64,000 nucleotides of DNA from assembly GCA_910583925.1 (NCBI GenBank), contig CAJTZJ010000001.1:227580-291579 (forward strand). Direction: 5' to 3'. Origin of the DNA: an uncultured Eubacterium sp. (GTDB lineage: Bacteria; Bacillota; Clostridia; Oscillospirales; Acutalibacteraceae). A model generated the notes under the pieces. The model was not told the DNA's origin. It saw only the letters and a list, made by a program, of their open reading frames with translations, and ran no database searches. Positions 9,100-18,149 of this stretch are shown here, in pieces (position 1 is the first letter of the stretch; the number at the start of each line of letters is the position of its first letter). The position numbers and the translations under genes are program-made.

Positions 9100-10128
9100 A
9101 TGAACGAAATGGATTTTGAAAACAGAATAGTTTCAACCGAGTTTTCCGAGGCGGATACCGATATTGAAAACAGTCTCAGACCAAAGGAATTAACTGATTA
9201 TATCGGTCAGGAAAAGGCAAAGGAAAATCTTTCTGTTTATATTCAGGCAGCCCGCGGAAGAGGGGAAGCCCTTGACCATGTTTTGCTGTATGGACCTCCG
9301 GGTCTTGGTAAAACAACTCTTGCAGGAATAATTGCCAATGAAATGGGCGTTAATATCAGAATAACAAGCGGACCTGCCATTGAAAAGCAAGGTGATTTAG
9401 CGGCTCTTTTAACGAATCTTCAGGAGGGTGATGTTCTTTTTATAGATGAAATTCATCGTCTTAATCGAAGTGTAGAAGAGGTTTTGTATCCGGCAATGGA
9501 GGACAGAGCCCTTGATATAATTATCGGAAAGGGTCCGTCTGCGAGATCGATAAGGCTTGATTTGCCTAACTTTACGCTTGTCGGTGCAACAACCCGTGCC
9601 GGTCAGCTTTCTGCTCCTCTTCGTGACAGATTCGGTGTTATTTTAAGATTAGAGTTGTATACAAACAACGAGCTTGCATCTATTGTTAAAAGAAGTGCAG
9701 GCATTCTTGGAATTAATATTGATGAAAGAGGCGCCTATCAGATTGCTTCCCGTTCAAGAGGAACACCCCGTATTGCAAACAGGCTTCTGAAAAGAAGCCG
9801 TGATTTTGCTGAAGTAAAATATGACGGTGTTATAACTGAAGAAGCTTCGTCAGATGCTTTGAACAGAATGGAAATTGATGAGCTGGGGCTTGATTCAATA
9901 GACCGCAGGTTGCTTACAACTATGATTAAAAATTATAACGGCGGTCCTGTAGGTCTTGAAACCATTGCTGCTGCAATCGGAGAAGAGGCAGTAACCATAG
10001 AGGATGTTTATGAACCTTATCTTATGCAGATCGGATTTTTAAGCAGAACCCCAAGAGGAAGATGTGTAACACCTGCAGGCTATAAGCATCTTGGTATAGA
10101 GCAGGATGGTCAGCAGTCACTTTTATAA
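9100..10128 (+). CDS. ruvB: Holliday junction branch migration ATPase RuvB
   Basis: AAA+ hexameric motor that drives branch migration with RuvA. The 342 residues include Walker A GPPGLGKT (65-72), Walker B VLFIDEIH (113-120), sensor 1 [10 protein letters not shown], the arginine-finger region APLRDRFGV, and the C-terminal winged helix ([22 protein letters not shown]). AGGAG lies just upstream of the ATG. It is the third gene of the ruv operon and is followed closely by glmM. Confidence 0.98.
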   Translation: MNEMDFENRIVSTEFSEADTDIENSLRPKELTDYIGQEKAKENLSVYIQAARGRGEALDHVLLYGPPGLGKTTLAGIIANEMGVNIRITSGPAIEKQGDLAALLTNLQEGDVLFIDEIHRLNRSVEEVLYPAMEDRALDIIIGKGPSARSIRLDLPNFTLVGATTRAGQLSAPLRDRFGVILRLELYTNNELASIVKRSAGILGINIDERGAYQIASRSRGTPRIANRLLKRSRDFAEVKYDGVITEEASSDALNRMEIDELGLDSIDRRLLTTMIKNYNGGPVGLETIAAAIGEEAVTIEDVYEPYLMQIGFLSRTPRGRCVTPAGYKHLGIEQDGQQSLL

Positions 10129-10149
10129 GTTTGTTTGGAGGCTTTATCT

Positions 10150-11505
10150 GTGGGAAGATTATTTGGAACAGATGGTGTAAGAGGAATTGCAAATAAGGAT
10201 TTAACGAATGAGCTTGCTATGAAAATAGGAATGGCAGCTGCAGAAATCCTTATGAAAAACAAAGATGAAGACAATAAGCCAAAGGTTATGATTGGTAAGG
10301 ACACCAGAGCCTCGGGCGATATGCTTGAAGCTGCTTTGACATCAGGCTTCTGTGCTGTCGGTGTGGATGTTGTTTCAGTTGGCATTGTGCCTACTCCTGC
10401 GATTGCTTATCTTGTCGGAAAGTATAATTGTGATGCAGGCGTTATGATTTCGGCATCTCATAATCCCTGTGAGTATAATGGGATTAAAATTTTTCAGGGA
10501 AACGGCTATAAACTTCCTGATGAAACCGAAGAAGAAATTGAAGCTATTGTTCTTGATAATGCGGAGGAAACCGAACTTAAAATTGGCGGCGAGGTAGGAA
10601 ACAGGGTGTACTGTAAAACCGCTGTTGAGGATTATATTCAGCATGTTGTTGCTGTTTCTGATGTAAGATTTGACGGATTGAATATTGCTCTTGATACAGC
10701 AAACGGTTCGGCATCCGTTTGTGCAAAGGAAATTTTCACACGCCTTGGTGCGAAGTGTCATATGCTTTCAGATACACCTGATGGTGTTAATATAAATAAA
10801 AACTGCGGTTCAACCCATCCCGAAGAACTTATGAAGTTTGTTAAGGCAAATAAGCTTGATCTTGGGCTTGCGTTTGACGGCGATGCAGACAGAATGCTTG
10901 CTGTTGATGAAAACGGCTACCTTATTGACGGCGATATGATTATTGCAATCTGCTCTATGCAGATGAAGCAGGAGGGAAAGCTGAATAAGGATACGGCAGT
11001 TGTAACTGTTATGAGCAATATGGGCTTTTTCAAGTTCTGTGAGGAAAACGGAATTCACTGTGCAAAAACTGCTGTCGGCGACAGATATGTTCTTGAGCGT
11101 ATGCTGAAAAAAGGCTATAATATCGGCGGTGAGCAGAGCGGTCATGTTATATTCCTTGATTATGCAACAACAGGGGACGGCGAGCTTTCGGGTGTTAAGC
11201 TGATTGAAACAATTGTTAAAAGCGGAACAACGCTTGGGAATCTTGCAAAGGTAATGTCTGTTTATCCGCAGGTGCTTATCAATGTTGGGGTTACACCCGA
11301 GGGTAAGCAGAAATATAATAACGATGAATATATTATTTCAGCCGTACAGGAGGCGGAAATGGAGCTGCATGGTGACGGAAGGGTGCTTGTTCGTGTATCG
11401 GGTACAGAACCGCTTGTTCGTGTAATGCTTGAGGGCAAAGACCTTGAAAAAATAACAAAGCTCGGCAATGATATTGCCGATGTGGTTAAAGAAAGACTTA
11501 GCTGA
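10150..11505 (+). CDS. glmM: Phosphoglucosamine mutase
   Basis: Converts glucosamine-6-phosphate to glucosamine-1-phosphate for UDP-GlcNAc and peptidoglycan synthesis. The GTG at 10150 is taken as start because GGAGG lies 8 bases before it and MGRLFGTDGVRGIAN is the usual family N-terminus; a TTG 15 bases upstream has no ribosome site. The phosphoserine is S103 in ISASHNP, the magnesium loop is FDGDADRM, and the C-terminal phosphate-binding loop is RVSGTEPLVRVM. Length (451 residues) is standard. Its stop overlaps the next gene's ATG (ATGA type), so the two genes are translationally coupled. Confidence 0.97.
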   Translation: MGRLFGTDGVRGIANKDLTNELAMKIGMAAAEILMKNKDEDNKPKVMIGKDTRASGDMLEAALTSGFCAVGVDVVSVGIVPTPAIAYLVGKYNCDAGVMISASHNPCEYNGIKIFQGNGYKLPDETEEEIEAIVLDNAEETELKIGGEVGNRVYCKTAVEDYIQHVVAVSDVRFDGLNIALDTANGSASVCAKEIFTRLGAKCHMLSDTPDGVNINKNCGSTHPEELMKFVKANKLDLGLAFDGDADRMLAVDENGYLIDGDMIIAICSMQMKQEGKLNKDTAVVTVMSNMGFFKFCEENGIHCAKTAVGDRYVLERMLKKGYNIGGEQSGHVIFLDYATTGDGELSGVKLIETIVKSGTTLGNLAKVMSVYPQVLINVGVTPEGKQKYNNDEYIISAVQEAEMELHGDGRVLVRVSGTEPLVRVMLEGKDLEKITKLGNDIADVVKERLS

Positions 11506-12371
11506 TGAGATATACAAAAGAATGGAATGATTATGAGCTTATTGACTGCTCAAACGGTGAAAAGCTGGAACGCTGGGGAAATCAGGTGCTGATAAGACCG
11601 GATCCGCAGGTTATCTGGAAAAGTGAAAGAAAGAACAGATTATGGTATCAGGCGGATGCCCGATATGAACGCTCTAAAACAGGCGGCGGTCAGTGGAATA
11701 TTTATAAAAAAATGCCTGCTTTCTGGCAGGTCAGATATAAAGATTTAACCTTTAATATTAAAACAATGGGCTTTAAGCACACGGGGCTTTTTCCGGAGCA
11801 GGCCGTTAACTGGGATTTAACCCGAGAGGTCATAAGAAACAGCGGAAGAAATGATGTTAAGGTGCTTAATCTTTTTGCTTATACAGGCGGCGCAACCGTA
11901 GCCTGTCTAAAAGAGGGGGCTTCTGTTGTTCATGTTGATGCTTCAAAGGGAATGACACTTTGGGCAAAGGAAAATGTTGAGGCTTCGGGGCTTTCGGACA
12001 GACCATGCAGATGGATTGTTGATGATTGCATTAAATTTGTACAGCGTGAAATCAGAAGAGGCAATAAATACGATATTATTATTCTTGATCCTCCGTCCTA
12101 CGGCAGAGGACCTAAGGGCGAAATATGGCATTTGGAGGACAGTCTTTATGATTTTGTCGGGCTGGTTAAGCAAGTTCTTTCCGATACGCCTCTTATGGTA
12201 CTTTTAAATTCATATACAACGGGGCTTTCGGCATCCGTTATGAAATATATTCTTGATGATATTATAGTTAAAGAAAAGGGCGGCAGTGTTGATGCCGATG
12301 AGATAGGGCTTCCTGTTTCATCAAATGGCGGGGTTCTTCCCTGCGGTGCATCGGCAGTCTGGATGAAATAA
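11505..12371 (+). CDS. Class I SAM-dependent methyltransferase (RlmI/RlmK-like)
   Basis: 288-residue Rossmann-fold methyltransferase. The SAM loop is LNLFAYTGGATVACLKEGA, the acidic ribose-binding position follows in VVHVDAS, and the catalytic/base-binding motif is ILDPPSYGRGPKG. This set is shared with the RlmI/YwbD-type group that methylates 23S rRNA cytosines, but the N-terminal PUA domain of RlmI is missing, so the exact substrate is open. It overlaps glmM by one base pair set (ATGA) and its own stop overlaps ecfA1 in the same way. Confidence 0.82.
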   Translation: MRYTKEWNDYELIDCSNGEKLERWGNQVLIRPDPQVIWKSERKNRLWYQADARYERSKTGGGQWNIYKKMPAFWQVRYKDLTFNIKTMGFKHTGLFPEQAVNWDLTREVIRNSGRNDVKVLNLFAYTGGATVACLKEGASVVHVDASKGMTLWAKENVEASGLSDRPCRWIVDDCIKFVQREIRRGNKYDIIILDPPSYGRGPKGEIWHLEDSLYDFVGLVKQVLSDTPLMVLLNSYTTGLSASVMKYILDDIIVKEKGGSVDADEIGLPVSSNGGVLPCGASAVWMK

Positions 12372-13216
12372 TGAAATTAATCGAATTTGATAATGTCAGT
12401 TTTTCTTATTCAATTGATGAAGAGGAAAACACAGCATCTAAAATAGAGGTACTGAAAAATTTAAGCTTTGATATTGAAAAGGGCAGCTTTGTTGCTGTTC
12501 TCGGTCATAACGGCTCCGGAAAATCAACGATTGCGAAGCTTATAAATGGTATTCTTGTTCCTCAGAGAGGAACGGTTACTGTGAATGGCATAACAACTGA
12601 AAACGAAAATGATGTGTTTGAAATCCGTAAAAATGTGGGGATGGTTTTTCAAAATCCCGATAATCAGATTGTGGCTTCCATTGTTGAAGAGGATGTTGCT
12701 TTCGGTGTTGAGAATCTTGGCATACCATCAGCAGAAATCAGAGCAAGAGTTGATGAAGCACTTAAAACCGTTGGTATGTATGAATTTCGTGAAAAAGCGC
12801 CTCATAAGCTGTCCGGCGGACAGAAGCAGCGTGTTGCGGTTGCAGGAATTATTGCAATGAAACCGCAGTGTATTGTTCTTGATGAGCCAACTGCGATGCT
12901 TGATCCAAGCGGACGAAAAGAGGTTATTGAAACAGTTAAAAAGCTGAATAGGGAAGAAAATATAACGATTGTTCTTATAACGCATTATATGGATGAAGCT
13001 GTAGAGGCGGATAGGGTTATCGTTGTGGACAGCGGTGAAATCAAAATGGATGATACCCCTGAAAATGTTTTTGCAAGAGTTGATGAAGTAAAAGCACTTG
13101 GACTTGATGTTCCGCAGTCGACCGAGCTTATTTACAGATTAGGTTTAGAAACGGATAATACTATTTTAAATGCTGATGCTTGTGTTGAATTTATCAAACG
13201 CTCTTTGGAGGATTAA
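12371..13216 (+). CDS. ecfA1: ECF transporter ATPase EcfA1
   Basis: One of two ATPases of an energy-coupling-factor module for vitamin or trace metal uptake. The 281 residues carry Walker A GHNGSGKST, Q-loop VFQNPDNQIV, signature LSGGQKQRVAVAG, Walker B CIVLDEPTAMLDP and the H-loop LITHYMDEA. The Q-loop wording FQNPDNQ is typical of EcfA1. Start and stop overlap the adjacent genes (ATGA and TAATG junctions), consistent with tight co-expression with ecfA2 and ecfT. Confidence 0.96.
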   Translation: MKLIEFDNVSFSYSIDEEENTASKIEVLKNLSFDIEKGSFVAVLGHNGSGKSTIAKLINGILVPQRGTVTVNGITTENENDVFEIRKNVGMVFQNPDNQIVASIVEEDVAFGVENLGIPSAEIRARVDEALKTVGMYEFREKAPHKLSGGQKQRVAVAGIIAMKPQCIVLDEPTAMLDPSGRKEVIETVKKLNREENITIVLITHYMDEAVEADRVIVVDSGEIKMDDTPENVFARVDEVKALGLDVPQSTELIYRLGLETDNTILNADACVEFIKRSLED

Positions 13217-14094
13217 TGGTGGCAGTTTTAGTTTGTGAAAATTTAGAATATCTTTACAGCGTTGGTACTCCTTTTGAAACTGCCGCGATTGAAAGTGTTA
13301 ATTTTTCAGTTGAAAAAGGCGATTTGATCGGTATAATCGGTCATACGGGCAGCGGAAAATCTACGCTGATTCAGCATTGTAACGGTCTATTAGAGCCTCA
13401 CAGCGGATCGGTTTATCTAAACGGAAACAACATCTGGTCTAAGGAAAATAAGAAGAATATCAGAAATGCTCGTTTTTCAGTTGGACTTTGCTTTCAGTAT
13501 CCCGAATATCAGATATTTGAAGAAACTGTTTTTAAAGAAATTGCTTTCGGACCTAAGCAAATGGGCTTAAGCGATGAGGAAATTAAAAACCGTGTTTATA
13601 AAAGTATGGAATTTGTTGGTATAAGCCGTTCTTTTGAAAATAAATCTCCTTTTGATTTGTCCGGCGGTCAGAAAAGGCGGGTTGCCATTGCATCTATAAT
13701 TGCAATGCAGCCGCAGGTTCTTATTCTTGATGAGCCTTGTGCAGGTCTTGATCCTATCGGAAGAAAGGTGATTCTTAATTTAGTGAAAGCATATCAAAAA
13801 GAAATGGGTAATACGGTAATTCTGGTTTCTCATTCCATGGAAGATGTGGCAATGCTTTGCAGCAAGGTGCTGGTTATGAATAAGGGCAGGGTTGCTATGT
13901 ACGGCTCTGTTTCTGAGGTGTATTCTCATGGCGAAGAGCTGAAAGAAATGGGGCTTAATGTTCCGCAGATAACGGATGTTTTCCTAAAGCTTAAAGCAAG
14001 CGGTGTTGCTTGCAGAACGGATATTTTTACCGTTGAAGAAGGTGTAAAAGAGATAAACAGACTCTTTTCGGCAAAGAAAGGAGTACAGGTATGA
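13216..14094 (+). CDS. ecfA2: ECF transporter ATPase EcfA2
   Basis: Second ATPase of the ECF module. The 292 residues include Walker A GHTGSGKST, Q-loop FQYPEYQIFEETV (characteristic of EcfA2), signature LSGGQKRRVAIAS, Walker B VLILDEPCAGLDP and an LVSHSMEDV H-loop. GGAGG precedes the ATG inside the ecfA1 coding end. EcfA1 and EcfA2 form a heterodimer that drives the EcfT scaffold. Confidence 0.96.
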   Translation: MVAVLVCENLEYLYSVGTPFETAAIESVNFSVEKGDLIGIIGHTGSGKSTLIQHCNGLLEPHSGSVYLNGNNIWSKENKKNIRNARFSVGLCFQYPEYQIFEETVFKEIAFGPKQMGLSDEEIKNRVYKSMEFVGISRSFENKSPFDLSGGQKRRVAIASIIAMQPQVLILDEPCAGLDPIGRKVILNLVKAYQKEMGNTVILVSHSMEDVAMLCSKVLVMNKGRVAMYGSVSEVYSHGEELKEMGLNVPQITDVFLKLKASGVACRTDIFTVEEGVKEINRLFSAKKGVQV

Positions 14095-14900
14095 GCGAAA
14101 TAACGATTGGGCAGTATTTCCCGGGAAAATCAATTATTCATAAAATGGATGCAAGAATGAAAATAATTCTGGTAATCCTTTTTATTGCAGCTTTATTTAT
14201 AAGTGAAAACTTTATTTCTTTGGTTTTTGTAGTTGCCGCTTTGATTGTGATAATCTCAGTCAGCAGAATTCCTTTTAAAACAATCAGAAAAAGTCTTAAG
14301 CCGCTTTGGATGATTATAATATTGACGGCTTTAATCAATGTTTTCTACGGCACAGGTGAGCCTCTTGCGGAATTTTGGATATTTAAAGTAACGCTTGACG
14401 GAATTTACAGAGCAGTTTTTATGTCTGTAAGAATTTCGCTTCTTGTTGTTGCCGGATCTATGTTAACATATACAACCTCACCGACAGAACTTACAGATGC
14501 TATTGAAAGGCTTTTCAAGCCTTTGAAATATATTAAAATAGATGTGCATACCATTGCAATGATAATGACAATTGCATTAAGATTTATTCCGACTCTTGTT
14601 GAAGAAATAGATAAAATAACAGCTGCTCAGAAATCAAGAGGTGCCGATATGGAAAGCGGAAATGTTATTAAAAGAATTAAAGCCCTTGTTCCTGTTATTA
14701 TTCCTTTGTTTATATCTTCGTTCAGAAGGGCAAGGGAGCTTGCAGATGCTATGGAATGCCGTTGCTATCGAGGCGGAGAGGGAAGAACCAAAATGAAGGT
14801 TGCTAAGCTTCAGTCAAGAGATTATATTGCGTTTATCATTTTTGCTGTGCTTATTGCTCTTGTTTGTTATTTTAATACGCTTATGGTGGCAGTTGTATGA
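14091..14900 (+). CDS. ecfT: ECF transporter transmembrane protein EcfT
   Basis: Membrane scaffold coupling the EcfA1A2 ATPases to interchangeable substrate-binding S components. The 269 residues have about five to six membrane helices and two cytoplasmic coupling helices carrying the degenerate Ala-Arg-Gly motifs (AQKSRGADM and ADAMECRCY). It overlaps ecfA2 upstream and truA downstream by four bases each. No S component is encoded in this window, as expected for a shared (group II) module serving several S proteins elsewhere. Confidence 0.95.
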   Translation: MSEITIGQYFPGKSIIHKMDARMKIILVILFIAALFISENFISLVFVVAALIVIISVSRIPFKTIRKSLKPLWMIIILTALINVFYGTGEPLAEFWIFKVTLDGIYRAVFMSVRISLLVVAGSMLTYTTSPTELTDAIERLFKPLKYIKIDVHTIAMIMTIALRFIPTLVEEIDKITAAQKSRGADMESGNVIKRIKALVPVIIPLFISSFRRARELADAMECRCYRGGEGRTKMKVAKLQSRDYIAFIIFAVLIALVCYFNTLMVAVV

Positions 14901-15631
14901 GAAATCTTTTAGTTGAACTATGCTATGACGGCTCGGCTTATCATGGTTGGCAGATACAGAAAAATGCGTTAACAATACAAGAGGTTTTTCAGAATGCCGC
15001 AGAAAGGATATTCTGCACAAGGCCGGATATTAAGGGCTGCAGCCGAACGGACAGCGGGGTTCATGCAAATTCATATTTTGTCAGCTTTAAAACGGATAAA
15101 AATATCCCGGAGGACAAGGTTGTTACGGCACTGAATACATACCTTCCGAAAGATATTGCTGTTCTATCCTGCAAGGAGGTTTCAGAGGATTTCCACGCAA
15201 GATACAGTGTGAAGTCCAAGGAATATGTTTATAAGCTTTATAACGGGAAAATCAGGAATCCGTTTTATAATCATTATGCGTTTCATTATAGATATCCTGT
15301 AAATGCAGAATATCTTAATGCGCAGGCAAAGGCTTTTATCGGAACATATGATTTCAGTGGCTTCTGCTCTTCAAATTCCGCTGTTGAAGACACTGTCAGA
15401 ACTGTAAAAAACTTTGAGGTTTCCCGAGATGGGGACATGGTATATTTTACTGTTGAGGCTGACGGCTTTCTTTACAATATGGTGCGTATAATGGTTGGTA
15501 CATTAATTTTTATAAATGAGGGCAAAATAAAAGCCGATGAATTAAAAGATATAATTGAAAGTAAAAACCGTAAAAAAGCAGGCAAAACGGCTCCGCCTCA
15601 GGGGCTCTATCTGAATAGAGTTAATTATTAA
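14897..15631 (+). CDS. truA: tRNA pseudouridine(38-40) synthase TruA
   Basis: Isomerises uridines 38-40 in the anticodon arm of many tRNAs. It has 244 residues with the catalytic aspartate D52 in CSRTDSGVHA, plus the conserved LVELCYDGSAYHGWQ start and YNMVRIMVGTLI segment. The gene overlaps ecfT by four bases. The ecfA1-ecfA2-ecfT-truA order is a common Firmicutes arrangement that usually continues from ribosomal protein genes; here ruvCAB-glmM precede it instead. Confidence 0.97.
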   Translation: MRNLLVELCYDGSAYHGWQIQKNALTIQEVFQNAAERIFCTRPDIKGCSRTDSGVHANSYFVSFKTDKNIPEDKVVTALNTYLPKDIAVLSCKEVSEDFHARYSVKSKEYVYKLYNGKIRNPFYNHYAFHYRYPVNAEYLNAQAKAFIGTYDFSGFCSSNSAVEDTVRTVKNFEVSRDGDMVYFTVEADGFLYNMVRIMVGTLIFINEGKIKADELKDIIESKNRKKAGKTAPPQGLYLNRVNY

Positions 15632-15647
15632 AAGGATTTGAAAATAT

Positions 15648-16820
15648 ATGTCATCTAATCAGCGTGAAAATGAACGCAAAGCAAGAAAAAATGCTAAAAC
15701 GAAAAAGAAAATGAAACTTCTTTGGATATTGATTGCTGCAATTGCAGCAGTAATCGTTGTGCTTAAGGTTTGTGAAGTAGACTTTTCAAAGCTTTTCAGC
15801 TTTTCAAAGGAAGACAGTGGCTATTCGGTATCTGTTGATGATGCGGGATTTCCATATAAAATAGACACCGGAGAGAATACGGTTTTGTCCGTTGTCGGCA
15901 ATAAAATAGCAGTTCTTAGCAGCTCAAGCTATACGGTTATTGATTCTTCAAGTGCTGAGGAATTGATTAATGATGAGCATAGATATGCCAATCCTATTCT
16001 GAAAACAAGCGGAGGCTATTCTGTTATCTTTGATCAGGGATCAACCTCCTACAGGCTTGACAGTCAAAAAGAAAATATATATGAGAATTCAACGGAGGAT
16101 GAGATCCTTTGTGCTGATGTTTCTGACACAGGCGCTGTGGCTGTTGCAACAGCCTTAGGAAATCAGAAAAGCAGGGTGCAGGTGTTTTCCAAATCCTTCA
16201 GTGAAAAAATGAATTATGAAATAAAGGGCGGATATATTACCTCTGTTGCAATTGATGATAGAGGTAAAAGCGTAGCTTTTGTTGTAATGAGTTCTGAGAA
16301 CGCTGAAATTAAATCAACTCTTTATACAATGAATATTAATGATGCCGAGCCTAAGGCGCATATAGATTATAATGGCTCTGCTGTGCTTGATATTCATTTT
16401 GTATCAAGTGCCCTTTATGTTGTGGGCAGTGATTTTGTAAGTGTTATATCTTCGCTTGAAAAGGAATCGGTTGTATATGAAAAGGGCAGCATAAATACCT
16501 TGGCATACTGTTATAATCCGGCTGATTATCTTATCATTGCGTATTCGGCTTATACAGGGGCGGCAAACAGTAAACTTGCCTATGTTAAGCAGAACGGGAA
16601 AATCAAAACTACCGTAGAGATTGACGGTGTAATAAAGGATGTTTCTGCTTCGGGAAATGAAATGTCTGCTTTAACAAGTAATGAAGCTGTTTCTTACAGA
16701 TTAAGCAACGGCAAAAAGGAAGCGTATATAAAGCTTGATGATTCGTTTACCGATATTCAGCAGCTTTCATCAAAAATATACGCCAAGCATCATTCCTATC
16801 TTGAAATTATTAATGATTGA
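15648..16820 (+). CDS. DUF5711-like membrane-anchored protein
   Basis: 390 residues. A very basic N-terminus (RKARKNAKTKKKMK) precedes one membrane helix at about 24-41, and the remainder is predicted outside the membrane. The outer part repeats short beta-rich blocks, such as LSVVGNKIAVLSSSSYTVI and VTSVAIDDRGKSVAFVVM-like segments, which suggests a beta-propeller. This matches the DUF5711 type of clostridial proteins often found near cvpA-like genes. No catalytic motif is visible and the function is unknown. It lies 16 bases after truA and 9 bases before the CvpA-family gene. Confidence 0.7.
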   Translation: MSSNQRENERKARKNAKTKKKMKLLWILIAAIAAVIVVLKVCEVDFSKLFSFSKEDSGYSVSVDDAGFPYKIDTGENTVLSVVGNKIAVLSSSSYTVIDSSSAEELINDEHRYANPILKTSGGYSVIFDQGSTSYRLDSQKENIYENSTEDEILCADVSDTGAVAVATALGNQKSRVQVFSKSFSEKMNYEIKGGYITSVAIDDRGKSVAFVVMSSENAEIKSTLYTMNINDAEPKAHIDYNGSAVLDIHFVSSALYVVGSDFVSVISSLEKESVVYEKGSINTLAYCYNPADYLIIAYSAYTGAANSKLAYVKQNGKIKTTVEIDGVIKDVSASGNEMSALTSNEAVSYRLSNGKKEAYIKLDDSFTDIQQLSSKIYAKHHSYLEIIND

Positions 16821-16829
16821 GGTTAATTT

Positions 16830-17498
16830 ATGAATTCTATTGATTTGTGTATAATTGTTATTTTTCTTATTATTGTGTTTGAGGGGTATGCAAGAGGATT
16901 TATTGCATCCCTCCTGTCGCTTGTAAGATTTGCTGTTGGCATTCCGATTTCCTTTATTGTTGCTGATAAATTCAGCAGTGTTGTATATACGGATTATTTC
17001 AAGGAAACGATTCGTGCCGAGGTTTTAAAGGGCATTGAAAACAGCGGTCTTGATACATATGTTGCTTCGGTAAAAGATACTGTTCATTCCCTTCCTGATG
17101 TTTTGAAAGGATCTGTTGATTTGTCTTTTCTTGATACCGCAAGTGCGGCATCGGCGGCGGACGGAATTATGAGCAATATAGTTGATCCGGTCGGAAATAT
17201 GATAATAAAGGTGGCTCTTTTTGTAGTAACCCTTGCTGTATTTTATATTTTAACCGGTATTTTATTGTTTGTTATTAAAAAGCTGTCTAACAGCAGTAAT
17301 GCTCTGTTCAGAAAAACAAATAAATTTCTCGGGGCAGTTTTTGGTATGTTAAAAGCATTGATTTTAGTTTTTGCTATTGCAAAAATCGGTTCATTCTTTA
17401 CAGAAAATTTAAAGTCTGTTGATAATGAATTTTTGCATCAGCTTGCTTCAAGTGGTATAATAGAATTTGTAAACAATTTTAATCCCATAGATTTTTAG
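16830..17498 (+). CDS. CvpA family membrane protein
   Basis: 222 residues with a four-helix membrane layout. It opens with MNSIDLCIIVIFLIIVFEGYARGF, the CvpA signature of a first helix followed by a G-rich stretch. The C-terminal helix pair is LFRKTNKFLGAVFGMLKALILVFAI, containing the family's conserved N-x-x-L-G-x-x-x-G pattern. CvpA is linked to colicin V export and envelope homeostasis in enterobacteria; in Clostridia the role is undefined. It lies between the DUF5711-like gene and pgsA in the same operon. Confidence 0.85.
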   Translation: MNSIDLCIIVIFLIIVFEGYARGFIASLLSLVRFAVGIPISFIVADKFSSVVYTDYFKETIRAEVLKGIENSGLDTYVASVKDTVHSLPDVLKGSVDLSFLDTASAASAADGIMSNIVDPVGNMIIKVALFVVTLAVFYILTGILLFVIKKLSNSSNALFRKTNKFLGAVFGMLKALILVFAIAKIGSFFTENLKSVDNEFLHQLASSGIIEFVNNFNPIDF

Positions 17499-17510
17499 GA
17501 GGATAACGAA

Positions 17511-18128
17511 ATGAGCGATTTTAATTCCAATATGAAAGATCTTTTTAAGGGCTGCCTGACAATTCCGAATCTTTTGTCCGTTATAAGAATTCTTCTTATT
17601 CCTGTTTTTGCAGTTTTATTTTTGCAGGAGCATTACATAATTGCAATTGCAATTATCATTTTTGCCGAATTAACGGATTTGTTTGATGGTATGATTGCAA
17701 GAAGGTTTAATCAGGTTTCTGCTCTCGGTAAAATTTTAGATCCTATTGCAGATAAGCTTTCTCAGATTTCAATAGTTATTGTTCTTATTATTAAATATTG
17801 GGATAATGCTATTAAATATCTGTTTATGTTTTTTATTATCAAAGAATTGGTTATGCTTATCGGCGGCGCAATACTTATATCCAAAGGGCTTCGTCCTGTT
17901 GCTGCGGAAATGTGGGGAAAGATTGCAACAACGGTTTTCTGCGTTGTTATGATATTTGTGCTTGCTTTCGGCGAGGGCGGCGCATTGTGCGATATTACAG
18001 GCTTTACTTTGCCTAATGCGGTAACATGGGTGCTTGTAGCAATTTCGGCAATCTGCACTTTAGGCTCTCTTTTCGGATATATTCCCGGCTTTGTTCGTCA
18101 GATTAAAGAGAAAAAAGAAGAGAAATAA
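17511..18128 (+). CDS. pgsA: CDP-diacylglycerol-glycerol-3-phosphate 3-phosphatidyltransferase
   Basis: Makes phosphatidylglycerol phosphate, the committed step to phosphatidylglycerol and cardiolipin. The CDP-alcohol phosphotransferase signature DG-x2-AR-x8-G-x3-D-x3-D is complete (LFDGMIARRF then ALGKILDPIADK). The 205 residues include several membrane helices. AGGAGG precedes the ATG. A Lys/Glu-rich tail (RQIKEKKEEK) ends the protein. Family members differ in alcohol acceptor; PgsA is the best call on length and on IPNLLSVIRILLIP at the N-terminus. Confidence 0.93.
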   Translation: MSDFNSNMKDLFKGCLTIPNLLSVIRILLIPVFAVLFLQEHYIIAIAIIIFAELTDLFDGMIARRFNQVSALGKILDPIADKLSQISIVIVLIIKYWDNAIKYLFMFFIIKELVMLIGGAILISKGLRPVAAEMWGKIATTVFCVVMIFVLAFGEGGALCDITGFTLPNAVTWVLVAISAICTLGSLFGYIPGFVRQIKEKKEEK

Positions 18129-18149
18129 TTAAAGGAGAAATCACTTTTA